Made by a program: the position numbers and the translations under genes. Below the pieces are notes generated by a model, which was given only the letters and a program-made list of their open reading frames with translations, was not told the origin of the DNA and did no database searches. A stretch of DNA of 26,206 nt, from positions 1 through 26,206 of the forward strand of contig JAQWCT010000008.1 of the NCBI GenBank assembly GCA_028705785.1, in the 5' to 3' direction. This document shows, piece after piece, positions 1 to 7,197 of the stretch. Each line of letters starts with the position of its first letter. Positions within the stretch are counted from its first letter, which is position 1. Source of the stretch: Sulfurospirillaceae bacterium (GTDB taxonomy: Bacteria; Campylobacterota; Campylobacteria; Campylobacterales; Sulfurospirillaceae).

Positions 1-2319
1 CACATAAGGGCAAAATTTGCATGATTTAAGAGATTCACACTTTTCAAAACCACTCATAGGCGTTTTAAAGGCTTCAAGCGTTGCGTCCAAAAGTGCTAAT
101 TTTTCTTCCAAAAAGGACTCCTCCACCAAAACTCCCTCTTTCAAATCATAATAAAAAAGTCCGCCAACGGTGCCTAGTTGTTGTGCTAGAAGATAGTAAA
201 ACTCCAATTGAAAATCAACACATTCCTCAAGGTCAGCTTCTTTGATAGAGGGTATTTTTCCACTTTTATAATCAATGATAAAAAGCTTATCATCCAAGAT
301 ATCAATTCTATCGATTTGTCCCTCTAGCACAAAACCTTTATAAGGAATCTTCAACGATAACTCTTTGTGTGAAATGTTAAACCCATCTTCGTGGCGCGCC
401 ATCTCACTATGTGTGAATGCTCTTAGTCTCTCCATCCACATATCTGCAAAATAGTGCCACACTACATGGCTATTTTCTTCTTTGAGATAATGCACAATTT
501 TTTCTTCTAATTGCTTTGCATCAAGGGGAAAATCACCCTCAAATGCTCGCTCCAACGCTTTATGCAAATATCGCCCTACCACAGATTCATTTACCTCATT
601 AGTAGGCATCTGCGCTTCTTTAAGCATAGCGACATATCGAAAGTAAAACTGCCTTTTACATGTAAGAAGTATTTTAAGCTTAGTCGCGGAGAGTGGTGTT
701 TGGAAAAGCTCATACGATTCATCGATATAGTCGACATCGTAGCGATTTTTAGGTAGATTTGTTTCAAAGAGTAAAGGATAAAAAAGTGACTCATGGTTCA
801 TCAGTTGCGCTTGAAATCCTAGTTCATCCAAAAAGCGTGAGGGCATGGAAGATTCATTGTGAACATAAGTGATGGCTATCTTCTGCGCTTTTAAAAAGAG
901 TTGATGGTAGTAATAGCGTTGTAGATTTTCACGGTCTCTCTTGGTGGGAAGCTTTGCGTGAGCACGGACTACTGAGGATAAAAAGAGGTCTTTTTGGCTT
1001 CTTTTAGGTACAAAATCATCGTTAAAATCTAAAACAATCACCCCTTTATACGCCACGCCTCTTGTTTCCAACACGCCCAAAACGGTTACTTTACCACCCC
1101 TGACATCATCTCTTGTAAGGCTTTGAAGACGACTTAGGAACAGTTTGATGATTTGTTCAAACCGCAAAGAAATGGAGTGTTCTAGGAAATGGCGATACTG
1201 GAAAAATGCTTCTTGAAAAAGGGGTTCTTGTTGCTCTTTGGTATCCATAGCAAGTAATTTATCAAAGATATAAAAAGCCTCATCAGCCGTCACTTTTTTT
1301 GCCCATAATTCTTTACATGTAAAGATTATTTCTTCATCCATATTGAAGCGAATGAGGCGCAGTTTATCTTCGATAGCATCAAAACGAAGGGCTTTTTCTA
1401 TGGCACTTAGATGCTGATAAAAATGACTTTCACGCAAAGAGATACCCATGGCAAAGTTGAGATTGCCAAGCCTATCAAAGACTTTGAGGCTATTGGCGAA
1501 AGACTCATCGGGGAGAATCACAACGATCTCTTCAGGATGCAACCCCTCTTTTATCCAGCCCTCTATACAACTTTGGGCATAAGCAATTTGGCTAAGGCGA
1601 TTAGTAAAGCCATAGACTTCTTGGTTTGCATCTATCGCTTTGAGTGGGCTTACATGTAAGATGGTTTTAGTGCTTAAATCGATTTCATAATGATAGTCTT
1701 GCAGAAGCTCACATCCTAATTTTTGAAAAACATCGACCATTTTTTGATTGTAAGCTGTGATATTAAGGCTTACATGTAAAGGTGTGAGCGTAGCGATTTT
1801 GGTTAAAAGCTCTAGTTCAAAGTGACTTAAAAATCCCTCAAGATGAAGTTTGATTCCGCCAAGCCCTTGTATGTAAGCTTCATTGATAGTGTAAAAAGAA
1901 GGCAGTGTGATTTTGTCATAAAAGTTATTTTTCTCTAGCAATGCAGTGTAGTTTTCTAAAAGCTTTTGAAGCACCTCAAGGTGTTCTGCATAACTTGCAT
2001 AAGTATCGGCAACCATCAAATCTTCAATGCGCACTTTTTCATAAGAGAGTTCTTCAAAGAATCGAAAAAGATACTGGGAATTGCGTAAAAAAACTAAAAA
2101 TTCTCTCTCAATATGAAGCGATTCAAAGGAAGAAAATTTAGAAGCTTCTTGCATCAAAAGAACTCTTGTGTCATCATCAATCAGCGTTTTATGGCTCACC
2201 AAAATAGCTTTTTGTTCCAACTCTTGAATGGTAATGGCTTTAGGTAAAAGCGCATTCGTCTCTGAAAAATGCGCATAAAAAGAGCGAATAGCTCTAGAGG
2301 TAGAAAAGACTTCTAACAT
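1..2319 (-). CDS. addB: AddB-like helicase/nuclease subunit (PD-(D/E)XK nuclease), C-terminus cut by window edge
   Basis: Reading from ATG at 2319, 773 codons stay open to the window edge, so the extreme C-terminus is missing. The C-terminal third carries RecB/AddB-type nuclease signatures: GRYLHKALE near residue 580, GQIDRID near 672, and IIDYKSGK near 681, which supplies the Asp and Lys of the DYK motif. A Cys in LLTCKRQF (near 553) and the C-x2-C of SCKFCPY at the edge fit the Fe-S staple of AddB; its last Cys would lie outside the window. The N-terminal half looks like a degenerate SF1 helicase, and I see no Walker A motif at the N-terminus. The family repairs double-strand breaks with AddA, whose gene I would expect just beyond the left edge. 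From memory, C. jejuni also has addB downstream of its ccoNOQP-fixH cluster. Four iterated palindromes lie inside this gene. Confidence 0.85.
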   Translation of the reverse strand, partial: MLEVFSTSRAIRSFYAHFSETNALLPKAITIQELEQKAILVSHKTLIDDDTRVLLMQEASKFSSFESLHIEREFLVFLRNSQYLFRFFEELSYEKVRIEDLMVADTYASYAEHLEVLQKLLENYTALLEKNNFYDKITLPSFYTINEAYIQGLGGIKLHLEGFLSHFELELLTKIATLTPLHVSLNITAYNQKMVDVFQKLGCELLQDYHYEIDLSTKTILHVSPLKAIDANQEVYGFTNRLSQIAYAQSCIEGWIKEGLHPEEIVVILPDESFANSLKVFDRLGNLNFAMGISLRESHFYQHLSAIEKALRFDAIEDKLRLIRFNMDEEIIFTCKELWAKKVTADEAFYIFDKLLAMDTKEQQEPLFQEAFFQYRHFLEHSISLRFEQIIKLFLSRLQSLTRDDVRGGKVTVLGVLETRGVAYKGVIVLDFNDDFVPKRSQKDLFLSSVVRAHAKLPTKRDRENLQRYYYHQLFLKAQKIAITYVHNESSMPSRFLDELGFQAQLMNHESLFYPLLFETNLPKNRYDVDYIDESYELFQTPLSATKLKILLTCKRQFYFRYVAMLKEAQMPTNEVNESVVGRYLHKALERAFEGDFPLDAKQLEEKIVHYLKEENSHVVWHYFADMWMERLRAFTHSEMARHEDGFNISHKELSLKIPYKGFVLEGQIDRIDILDDKLFIIDYKSGKIPSIKEADLEECVDFQLEFYYLLAQQLGTVGGLFYYDLKEGVLVEESFLEEKLALLDATLEAFKTPMSGFEKCESLKSCKFCPYV

Positions 2320-2345
2320 AATACCTGCTATAAAAATTTTAGTTT

Positions 2346-2351
2346 ATTATA
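2346..2351 (-). promoter_or_regulatory. Candidate -10 box for addB
   Basis: The 47-bp gap between fixH and addB holds a perfect TATAAT on the minus strand, preceded by TCTGT. Transcription would start about 20-25 nt before the addB ATG. No -35 is evident, which is usual for sigma-70 promoters in Campylobacterota. A short AT-rich gap can give this match by chance. Confidence 0.35.
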
Positions 2352-2366
2352 ACAGATAAACGAGCC

Positions 2367-2864
2367 TTATTTTGCTGCGTAGACTTCGTATTTACTGTAA
2401 CCTTTAAATTCGCCTATTTCAATCTTCGTTAAAATCTGCCAACGACCCGGTTTTAAAATCTCAATTACATCAAAGATATAATTTCCATTTTCAATTTTAG
2501 AAGGCTTCATCTCTTTGTTGTCTTTATTTGTTTCTGGGCGAGAGAGCAAAAGTGTTACTTTCGCATTTTCAATCTTTTTGCCATTTTCTTTATCTAAAAG
2601 CTTGATACTAAAACTATTTTTACCCATCACAAAACTCTCTGTAGAATAGCGTAGATCATATTTTGCGTTAAATTTTTCTTGAAGTTCCATAATCTCATTA
2701 ATATTTTGATCTACTTTTTGGTATTTTTCCATATAAAAAGTATCCATCTCAACAGGATTATCTAATGCTATTTTAATCGTCCAAGCACATGCAACAACTG
2801 TCGCTAAAATCATGCCTATAATGGTATGCGGCCAATAGTTTCTCTCTTTAGTTACTTTATGCAC
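2367..2864 (-). CDS. fixH: FixH family protein
   Basis: A 165-aa protein with one N-terminal membrane anchor (about residues 13-33, after NYWPHTIIGM) and a periplasmic domain of about 130 residues. The NYWPH...TVKIA-like N-terminus followed by the YMEKYQKVDQNIN segment is characteristic of FixH, a membrane protein tied to cbb3 oxidase biogenesis, probably in copper supply or subunit assembly. The C-terminal beta-rich part (GNYIFDVIEILKPGRWQI) resembles the YtkA-like fold. It starts with GTG at 2864 and overlaps the upstream gene by 8 bp (GTGCATAA), with AAGGA 9 nt before the start. The next in-frame Met would delete the anchor, so GTG is preferred. It lies downstream of ccoP as expected, although ccoI and ccoS are not in this window. 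Confidence 0.85.
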   Translation of the reverse strand: MHKVTKERNYWPHTIIGMILATVVACAWTIKIALDNPVEMDTFYMEKYQKVDQNINEIMELQEKFNAKYDLRYSTESFVMGKNSFSIKLLDKENGKKIENAKVTLLLSRPETNKDNKEMKPSKIENGNYIFDVIEILKPGRWQILTKIEIGEFKGYSKYEVYAAK

Positions 2865-3465
2865 TTTTTTGCATCCTTTTTCGTAAAATCAAAATGGCAA
2901 CCACCAATAAAAATCCATAAATGAAAAATCTAAAAATACCCAAAGTATTTTTATTAGAACTTCCAATAGAACTCTCCAAAGTTATCTTTTTAGAATCTGA
3001 AATTTGATCAACGATATCACCATAACCATTTAAAAGTGCAGCACTCACACTCACATCTTTTTTCTTACCTGTTAAAAGAGGGAGGATGGTTCCAGTCCAT
3101 GGTAAAGGTGAGAGCATTGATTCTTTATCAAATGCTTTATTTAAATCAGGAGAATTATAAATATCAACTTTTTGATCTTCCAAAAATAGTGTGAGAAGAG
3201 CATAAGGAGGTGTTAGGTCTTTTACAAAATTTTGTTCATATGCAATGATATTTTCACCATTGCCACTCTTTTTGGCAATTAAATAGACTTTGATACCACT
3301 TTTTTGAAAAAGCTCTTGTCCCATCTCTTCGATTTTTTGAGCAGCTCTCTCTTCAATAACCTCTTCATTAATCACAAATTCCTTAGCAGTAAGGCATAAG
3401 GGAATAACGAAAAAAAGGCAAAAGAGTATAAACCCTTTTGCCTTTACATGTAAAAACTTATTCAT
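2857..3465 (-). CDS. Periplasmic/membrane protein with TPM-like domain
   Basis: A 202-aa protein with an N-terminal signal sequence (about residues 11-27, ending LCLTAKE), a periplasmic domain of about 140 residues, and a C-terminal membrane helix (about 176-194) followed by a basic tail RKRMQKSA. The segment around GQELFQKSGIKVYLIAKKSG and the hydrophobic LLTLFLEDQKVDI strand resemble the TPM domain (YgcG/Psb32 family), found in several membrane-complex repair or assembly factors. I cannot confirm TPM active-site residues by eye. Its start codon overlaps the stop of the 34-aa gene by one base (TAATG), and its 3' end overlaps fixH, so it is translated with the cco operon. A role in oxidase assembly is inferred from context only. 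The iterated palindrome encodes LHV at residues 5-7. Confidence 0.65.
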   Translation of the reverse strand: MNKFLHVKAKGFILFCLFFVIPLCLTAKEFVINEEVIEERAAQKIEEMGQELFQKSGIKVYLIAKKSGNGENIIAYEQNFVKDLTPPYALLTLFLEDQKVDIYNSPDLNKAFDKESMLSPLPWTGTILPLLTGKKKDVSVSAALLNGYGDIVDQISDSKKITLESSIGSSNKNTLGIFRFFIYGFLLVVAILILRKRMQKSA

Positions 3466-3569
3466 TAACCGATGAATAAATGGTTAGCTGTTACAACAGC
3501 CCATGCACTTACAACGCCAAGTATAATCAAACCTACTACAATGATTTTATCCATATTATCAGCCATCAT
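3465..3569 (-). CDS. Small membrane peptide (34 aa) of the cco operon
   Basis: This short frame runs from ATG at 3569 (a second ATG follows at 3566) to TAA at 3465-3467. It begins MMADNMDKIIVV, continues as a single hydrophobic helix of about 20 residues, and ends TANHLFIG. AGGGGGTA lies 5' of the start as a plausible ribosome-binding site. The stop overlaps the next start as TAATG, a sign of translational coupling. It exactly fills the space between the DUF4006-like gene and the TPM-like gene. Size, topology and position suggest a small accessory subunit of the cbb3 oxidase or its assembly, like other single-helix oxidase peptides. That function is inference. Confidence 0.7.
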   Translation of the reverse strand: MMADNMDKIIVVGLIILGVVSAWAVVTANHLFIG

Positions 3570-3576
3570 ATACCCC

Positions 3577-3789
3577 CTACTTCCCTATAACTTTTTGATT
3601 CGCATTAGCAGTATCTCTCATTTTGAGTGCTTGCGGATCTGTTATTTTATAAGGTTTGTCTGCTACAGATTGTTGTGCAACAAGACCCCAAACTGTAAGC
3701 CCTGCAAGGATAGATAGCAAAAGCACCGTCGCGATAAGCATACCTGTAATTCCATGAATTCCAAATACATTTCTGTTGGTATTTTCCAT
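3577..3789 (-). CDS. DUF4006-like small membrane protein
   Basis: A 70-aa protein from ATG at 3789, with AAGGA 6 nt upstream overlapping the ccoP stop region. A TTG two codons earlier is less likely. It has one hydrophobic helix (about residues 12-38, from GIHGITGMLIATVLL through GLVAQQ) and a short polar C-terminal tail ending ANQKVIGK. Similar small proteins directly follow ccoP in Campylobacterota, and I associate them with DUF4006. No catalytic residue is visible. A structural or assembly role beside the cbb3 oxidase is likely from position but unproven. Confidence 0.7.
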   Translation of the reverse strand: MENTNRNVFGIHGITGMLIATVLLLSILAGLTVWGLVAQQSVADKPYKITDPQALKMRDTANANQKVIGK

Positions 3790-3798
3790 TGACAATCC

Positions 3799-4647
3799 TT
3801 ATTTCGCTAAAGAGTTGACATAAGTGCCAACGGCAAGTTTTTGCACATTGGTCAAACGACCGTCATTAAACTTCGGCATACTTCCAATAGCACCTTTTTT
3901 GCCCATTCCTAGAACATTGACAACAAATTTAGCATCACCATAGTTACTAATATTTGCTGCACTTCCATCCATACCTTTACCATCTTCACCATGACATGCT
4001 GAACAAGTAGCCCAAAGTGCACGACCTTCTTCAACTAATGCTGCATTTTTGGTCTTTTTTACACTTGAAATTTCTTGCATCATAAATGCTGCTACTGCTT
4101 TTGCACTTGCTGCGTCAAGTAAACCTGCTGGCATTTCACCCATTGGGTAGTTTGAGCCTTTAGCACCATTTAAAATAGTGGCAACAACAGCTTCCTCAGT
4201 ACCCCATTTGGTAAGATTTGCTGCTTTTCCATTGATACCATCACCGATAACACCGTGACAAGGTGCGCATTGTACTAAGAAAACGCCCTCACCCATGCCC
4301 ATGAGTGTTGCTTTGTCTGGATTGGAAAATTTGCTCTCAAAACGCGTTGAGTGCTCTTTTACTTCTTCGTTATACTCACCAATTTGAGAGTATGAATTAA
4401 GAGGATATCCTGCAAGAACATACCATAATCCCCAAACTATTGTTCCCAAAAACGAAAGTGCCCAACCGATAGGTAGAGGATTTTTATACTCACCAATACC
4501 ATCCCAGTTCTCTTTTGCTAATTCTCCACCACTTTTATCATTTTGCATTTGCTTCATATACTTACCAACAACACCCACAGTAAGAATGATGATAGCTGCA
4601 GCGGCAATTAATGTTAATAAAACTACATTGTCATTCAGCCAATTCAT
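3799..4647 (-). CDS. ccoP: Cytochrome c oxidase cbb3-type, diheme subunit CcoP
   Basis: A 282-aa membrane-anchored diheme cytochrome c that passes electrons to CcoO and the CcoN active site. Two membrane helices are visible (about 8-30 and 62-80), with the CcoP signature ENWDGIGEYKNPLPIGW between them. Two c-type heme sites follow, CAPCH at residues 127-131 and CSACH at 215-219, each with downstream Met-containing segments (MGEMPAG and GSMPKF) that can supply the sixth ligand. Length fits the family. It is the fourth gene of ccoNOQP, 13 bp after ccoQ, and is followed 9 bp later by the DUF4006-like gene. Confidence 0.96.
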   Translation of the reverse strand: MNWLNDNVVLLTLIAAAAIIILTVGVVGKYMKQMQNDKSGGELAKENWDGIGEYKNPLPIGWALSFLGTIVWGLWYVLAGYPLNSYSQIGEYNEEVKEHSTRFESKFSNPDKATLMGMGEGVFLVQCAPCHGVIGDGINGKAANLTKWGTEEAVVATILNGAKGSNYPMGEMPAGLLDAASAKAVAAFMMQEISSVKKTKNAALVEEGRALWATCSACHGEDGKGMDGSAANISNYGDAKFVVNVLGMGKKGAIGSMPKFNDGRLTNVQKLAVGTYVNSLAK

Positions 4648-4660
4648 ATATTGCTCCTCT

Positions 4661-4876
4661 TTAGTCTTTCTCTTTGTTTAACGGTGATATTGCTTCAACG
4701 GGTGCATCGTCAATATTGTCGTGCAAAGCGATATCCGAGTATTTTTCATAGTTTCTCGTTCCTGTTTTTTCATCTCTATAGAGATGATAAAGATAGCTAT
4801 ACAAAATCACCGCTAAAAAGATTGTAAACAAGATATACCCGTACGCTTGTAATTCCCTAATGGTTTCCATATTCAC
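4661..4876 (-). CDS. ccoQ: Cytochrome c oxidase cbb3-type, CcoQ subunit
   Basis: A 71-aa protein with one transmembrane helix (GYILFTIFLAVILYSYLYH, about residues 13-31) followed by a charged tail with the YRDEKTGTRNYEKYS segment typical of CcoQ in Campylobacterota. CcoQ stabilises the cbb3 complex. The start is uncertain: GTG at 4876 has AAGG 8 nt upstream, while ATG at 4870 gives a protein two residues shorter with a poorly spaced ribosome-binding site. It sits between ccoO and ccoP as expected. Confidence 0.88.
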   Translation of the reverse strand: MNMETIRELQAYGYILFTIFLAVILYSYLYHLYRDEKTGTRNYEKYSDIALHDNIDDAPVEAISPLNKEKD

Positions 4877-4886
4877 CGTTCACACC

Positions 4887-5552
4887 TTACTTTAAGCTAT
4901 TTAAGTAGGCAATGATCGCAACGATCTCTTTGATTTCACCCTTTTTAAATGCATCTTTGACTTCTTGGCTTTTCATATCAGCAACAATAAGTGCCGCTTG
5001 TGCCATGACTTCTTTTTTAGATTCATCTAAAGTGCCAAGTTTAGGCATATCAGGTTTGTCATAAGGAACATTGAATACCGTTTTAACAGTGTACGCCTCA
5101 GCATATGCTGTCTCAATATCCGCTGTGTTGCTAAACATATGCTTATACGCTGGCATAATTGAACCAGGCACAACACTGGTTGGAGCCATCATATGATACT
5201 CGTGCCAATCACTTGTTCGATAGTTACCAACCCTCATTAAATCTGGTCCCGTTCTTTTTGAACCCCAAAGGAATGGTCTATCATAAGCATATTCCCCACT
5301 TAAAGAATACATACCGTAACGGTCTGTTTCAGACTTAAAAGGACGAATTAACTGTGAATGACAAGCATTACAGCTATCTTTAATATAAGTTTGTCGACCT
5401 GCAAGCTCTAGTACTGTGTATGGTTTTTTTCCAACAACCGGACGCGCACTTTCCATAAAATCTGGAAGTATCGTTACCACACCAGCATAAGCAATGACCA
5501 AAAATACACCTACCGCAAAAAAGAATGGATTTCTTTCTAACCAATGAAACAT
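4887..5552 (-). CDS. ccoO: Cytochrome c oxidase cbb3-type, monoheme subunit CcoO
   Basis: A 221-aa membrane-anchored monoheme cytochrome c. Its single N-terminal helix is at about residues 9-30 (FFFAVGVFLVIAYAGVVTIL). The heme c site CNACHSQLIRPF is at residues 61-72, and downstream GSKRTGPDLMRVGNYR and PGSIMPAYKHMF are diagnostic of CcoO, the latter carrying the distal Met ligand. It relays electrons from CcoP to the heme b/heme b3-CuB subunit. It follows ccoN after 14 bp, and its length is normal for the family. Confidence 0.96.
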   Translation of the reverse strand: MFHWLERNPFFFAVGVFLVIAYAGVVTILPDFMESARPVVGKKPYTVLELAGRQTYIKDSCNACHSQLIRPFKSETDRYGMYSLSGEYAYDRPFLWGSKRTGPDLMRVGNYRTSDWHEYHMMAPTSVVPGSIMPAYKHMFSNTADIETAYAEAYTVKTVFNVPYDKPDMPKLGTLDESKKEVMAQAALIVADMKSQEVKDAFKKGEIKEIVAIIAYLNSLK

Positions 5553-5566
5553 TTTCCTATCCTCCC

Positions 5567-7033
5567 TTACGCTGACATCGGTGAAGCATTTTGAGGTTCA
5601 CTCGAAATCGCTTTACCCGCACTGATAGTTTTGTACATATTATAACTAAACATAAAGAAACCAACTAAATAGAACAATCCACCTGTTGCACGAAGCGAAT
5701 AGTAAGGGATTAAAACAGTTACAGTATCGATAAATGAATAAGCCAAGTTACCGAATTGGTCAGTGGCTCTCCACATCATACCTTGCGTAATACCTGCAAT
5801 CCACATACTTGTAAAATACATAACAATACCCGTTGTTTGCAACCAGAATTGTGCTTCCATTAATTTTTTACTGTATAACTCTTTTTTATACATTCTTGGT
5901 GCCATGTGGAAGAGTGCTGCCATAAGCATAAAGCCTACCCAACCCAAAGTACCATCATGAACATGTCCAGGGATCCAGTCAGTAAAGTGCGCAAGGGCAT
6001 TAACTGATTTGATTGCTTGAATTGGACCTTCTAGTGTTGAGAGCATATAGAATGTAGATGCTAAAACCATGAATTTAATGAGTGGATTTGCTTTAAGTTG
6101 TCCCCATTCACCTTTCATTGTAAGTAGCATGTTTATCGCACTACCCCAAGATGGAAGAATTAAGATAACTGAAAAAATTGAACCCATAGTTTGTACCCAA
6201 TCAGGCACAGTAGAGTATAACAAGTGGTGACCACCTGCCCAAAGATAAACAAACATTAATCCCCAAAATGAAAGTAATGAAAGTTTATAAGAAAATACTG
6301 GTTGACCAGATTCTTTTGGTAAGAAGTAATAAATCATTGCAATGATAGGAACAGTAAAGACGAATGCAACCGCATTGTGTCCGTACCACCATTGAACCAT
6401 CGCATCATTGGTACCTGCATACATAGAAACAGAGTGATACCATTTACCAACGCCAGAAACAAAATATGTTGGAACTTCCATGTTATTGAAAAGATACAAC
6501 ATAGCAACACCCAAGAATGTCGCAATAAAATACCACATAGAAATGTAAAGTGTTTTTTCGCGTCTGATACCGATAAGACCAAAAATACTAAATCCCCAAA
6601 GTACCCATAAAACAACCACAGCAATATCTAATGGCCATTCTAGTTCAGCGTACTCTTTAGAAGTAGAAACACCCATAAAAAGTGTTACAACAGCGGTAAG
6701 TATGACAATCATGTAAATCCAAAAATGGAGTTTTCCGATTACCATCAAAAACTTTGACTCTGCCATGGAAACTTTAAGTACTCTTTGCCCGATATAGTAC
6801 CAAGACGCAAAGATTCCACTTAGCAAAAATCCAAAAATTACTCCTGAAGTGTGAAGCGGTCTTAAACGACTGTAAGTACCGTACTCACCTGCTAGGTAAT
6901 TCAACTCAGGGAAAGCCATCTGATAGGCGATAACCACACCTATTAACATACCAATGATTCCAAATAGAATCGTTGCGTAAGTAAAACATTTGGCTACTGA
7001 ATAGTCATAGTTCAATGCATCTTTTGCCTGCAT
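5567..7033 (-). CDS. ccoN: Cytochrome c oxidase cbb3-type, catalytic subunit CcoN
   Basis: A 488-aa polytopic heme-copper oxidase subunit that reduces O2 with high affinity at the inner membrane. Visible signatures are RPLHTSGVIFGF near the low-spin heme ligand, WWYGHNAVAFVFTVPIIAMIYYFLP near the CuB ligands, GGHHLLYSTVPDW, and HFTDWIPGHVHDGTLGWVG. Start choice: ATG at 7033 has AGGAGG with a 5-nt spacer, whereas the TTG one codon earlier would leave only 2 nt. This is the first gene of ccoNOQP. The 149-bp gap upstream holds a -10 box, a palindrome and the end of the response-regulator gene, so the operon can be transcribed separately from the two-component genes. Confidence 0.97.
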   Translation of the reverse strand: MQAKDALNYDYSVAKCFTYATILFGIIGMLIGVVIAYQMAFPELNYLAGEYGTYSRLRPLHTSGVIFGFLLSGIFASWYYIGQRVLKVSMAESKFLMVIGKLHFWIYMIVILTAVVTLFMGVSTSKEYAELEWPLDIAVVVLWVLWGFSIFGLIGIRREKTLYISMWYFIATFLGVAMLYLFNNMEVPTYFVSGVGKWYHSVSMYAGTNDAMVQWWYGHNAVAFVFTVPIIAMIYYFLPKESGQPVFSYKLSLLSFWGLMFVYLWAGGHHLLYSTVPDWVQTMGSIFSVILILPSWGSAINMLLTMKGEWGQLKANPLIKFMVLASTFYMLSTLEGPIQAIKSVNALAHFTDWIPGHVHDGTLGWVGFMLMAALFHMAPRMYKKELYSKKLMEAQFWLQTTGIVMYFTSMWIAGITQGMMWRATDQFGNLAYSFIDTVTVLIPYYSLRATGGLFYLVGFFMFSYNMYKTISAGKAISSEPQNASPMSA

Positions 7034-7053
7034 CAATTCCTCCTGCTTGTATT

Positions 7054-7077
7054 TTATGTCACAAAAATATCACATAA
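7054..7077. promoter_or_regulatory. Imperfect palindrome in the ccoN leader, candidate operator
   Basis: TTATGTCACA (7054-7063) and TATCACATAA (7068-7077) form an inverted repeat around a 4-bp AT spacer; 8 of 10 positions pair. It lies between the ccoN -10 box and ribosome-binding site, so a bound protein could block transcription, or an RNA hairpin could affect translation. The TGTGA half-sites loosely recall CRP/FNR-type sites, but spacing and position differ from a standard activator site. Confidence 0.4.
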
Positions 7078-7084
7078 TGTGGAA

Positions 7085-7090
7085 ATTATA
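7085..7090 (-). promoter_or_regulatory. Candidate -10 box of the ccoNOQP promoter
   Basis: A perfect TATAAT on the minus strand, preceded by TGCAC, lies about 52 bp before the ccoN ATG. T-rich stretches occur upstream at about 7120-7145, and no clear -35 is present, as is usual for the main sigma factor in this group. It would give a leader of about 45 nt containing the palindrome at 7054-7077. Confidence 0.5.
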
Positions 7091-7172
7091 GTGCAGGTTA
7101 TCTACAACGAAGCTTAAGAAGATTAAATTTGTGTTAAATAAAAAAAGTTAAAGTAATATTCAGGATTGAGGA

Positions 7173-7197
7173 GGAGAAGCGTAAATTACGCTTCTCC
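7173..7197. terminator. Perfect stem-loop at the 3' end of the response-regulator gene
   Basis: GGAGAAGCGTAA (7173-7184) pairs perfectly with TTACGCTTCTCC (7186-7197) around one central base; realistically a 9-bp stem with a 7-nt loop. It includes the last codons and stop of the response-regulator gene. On the minus strand it is followed by CTCCTCAATCC rather than a uridine run, so it is not a classic intrinsic terminator. It may act as a weak terminator, an RNA 3'-end stabiliser or a processing site between this operon and ccoNOQP. Confidence 0.45.

Noticed and set aside
511..756. Short frames on both strands inside 511-794
   Set aside because: The minus-strand addB frame runs unbroken through this region with the nuclease motifs, so these are shadows.
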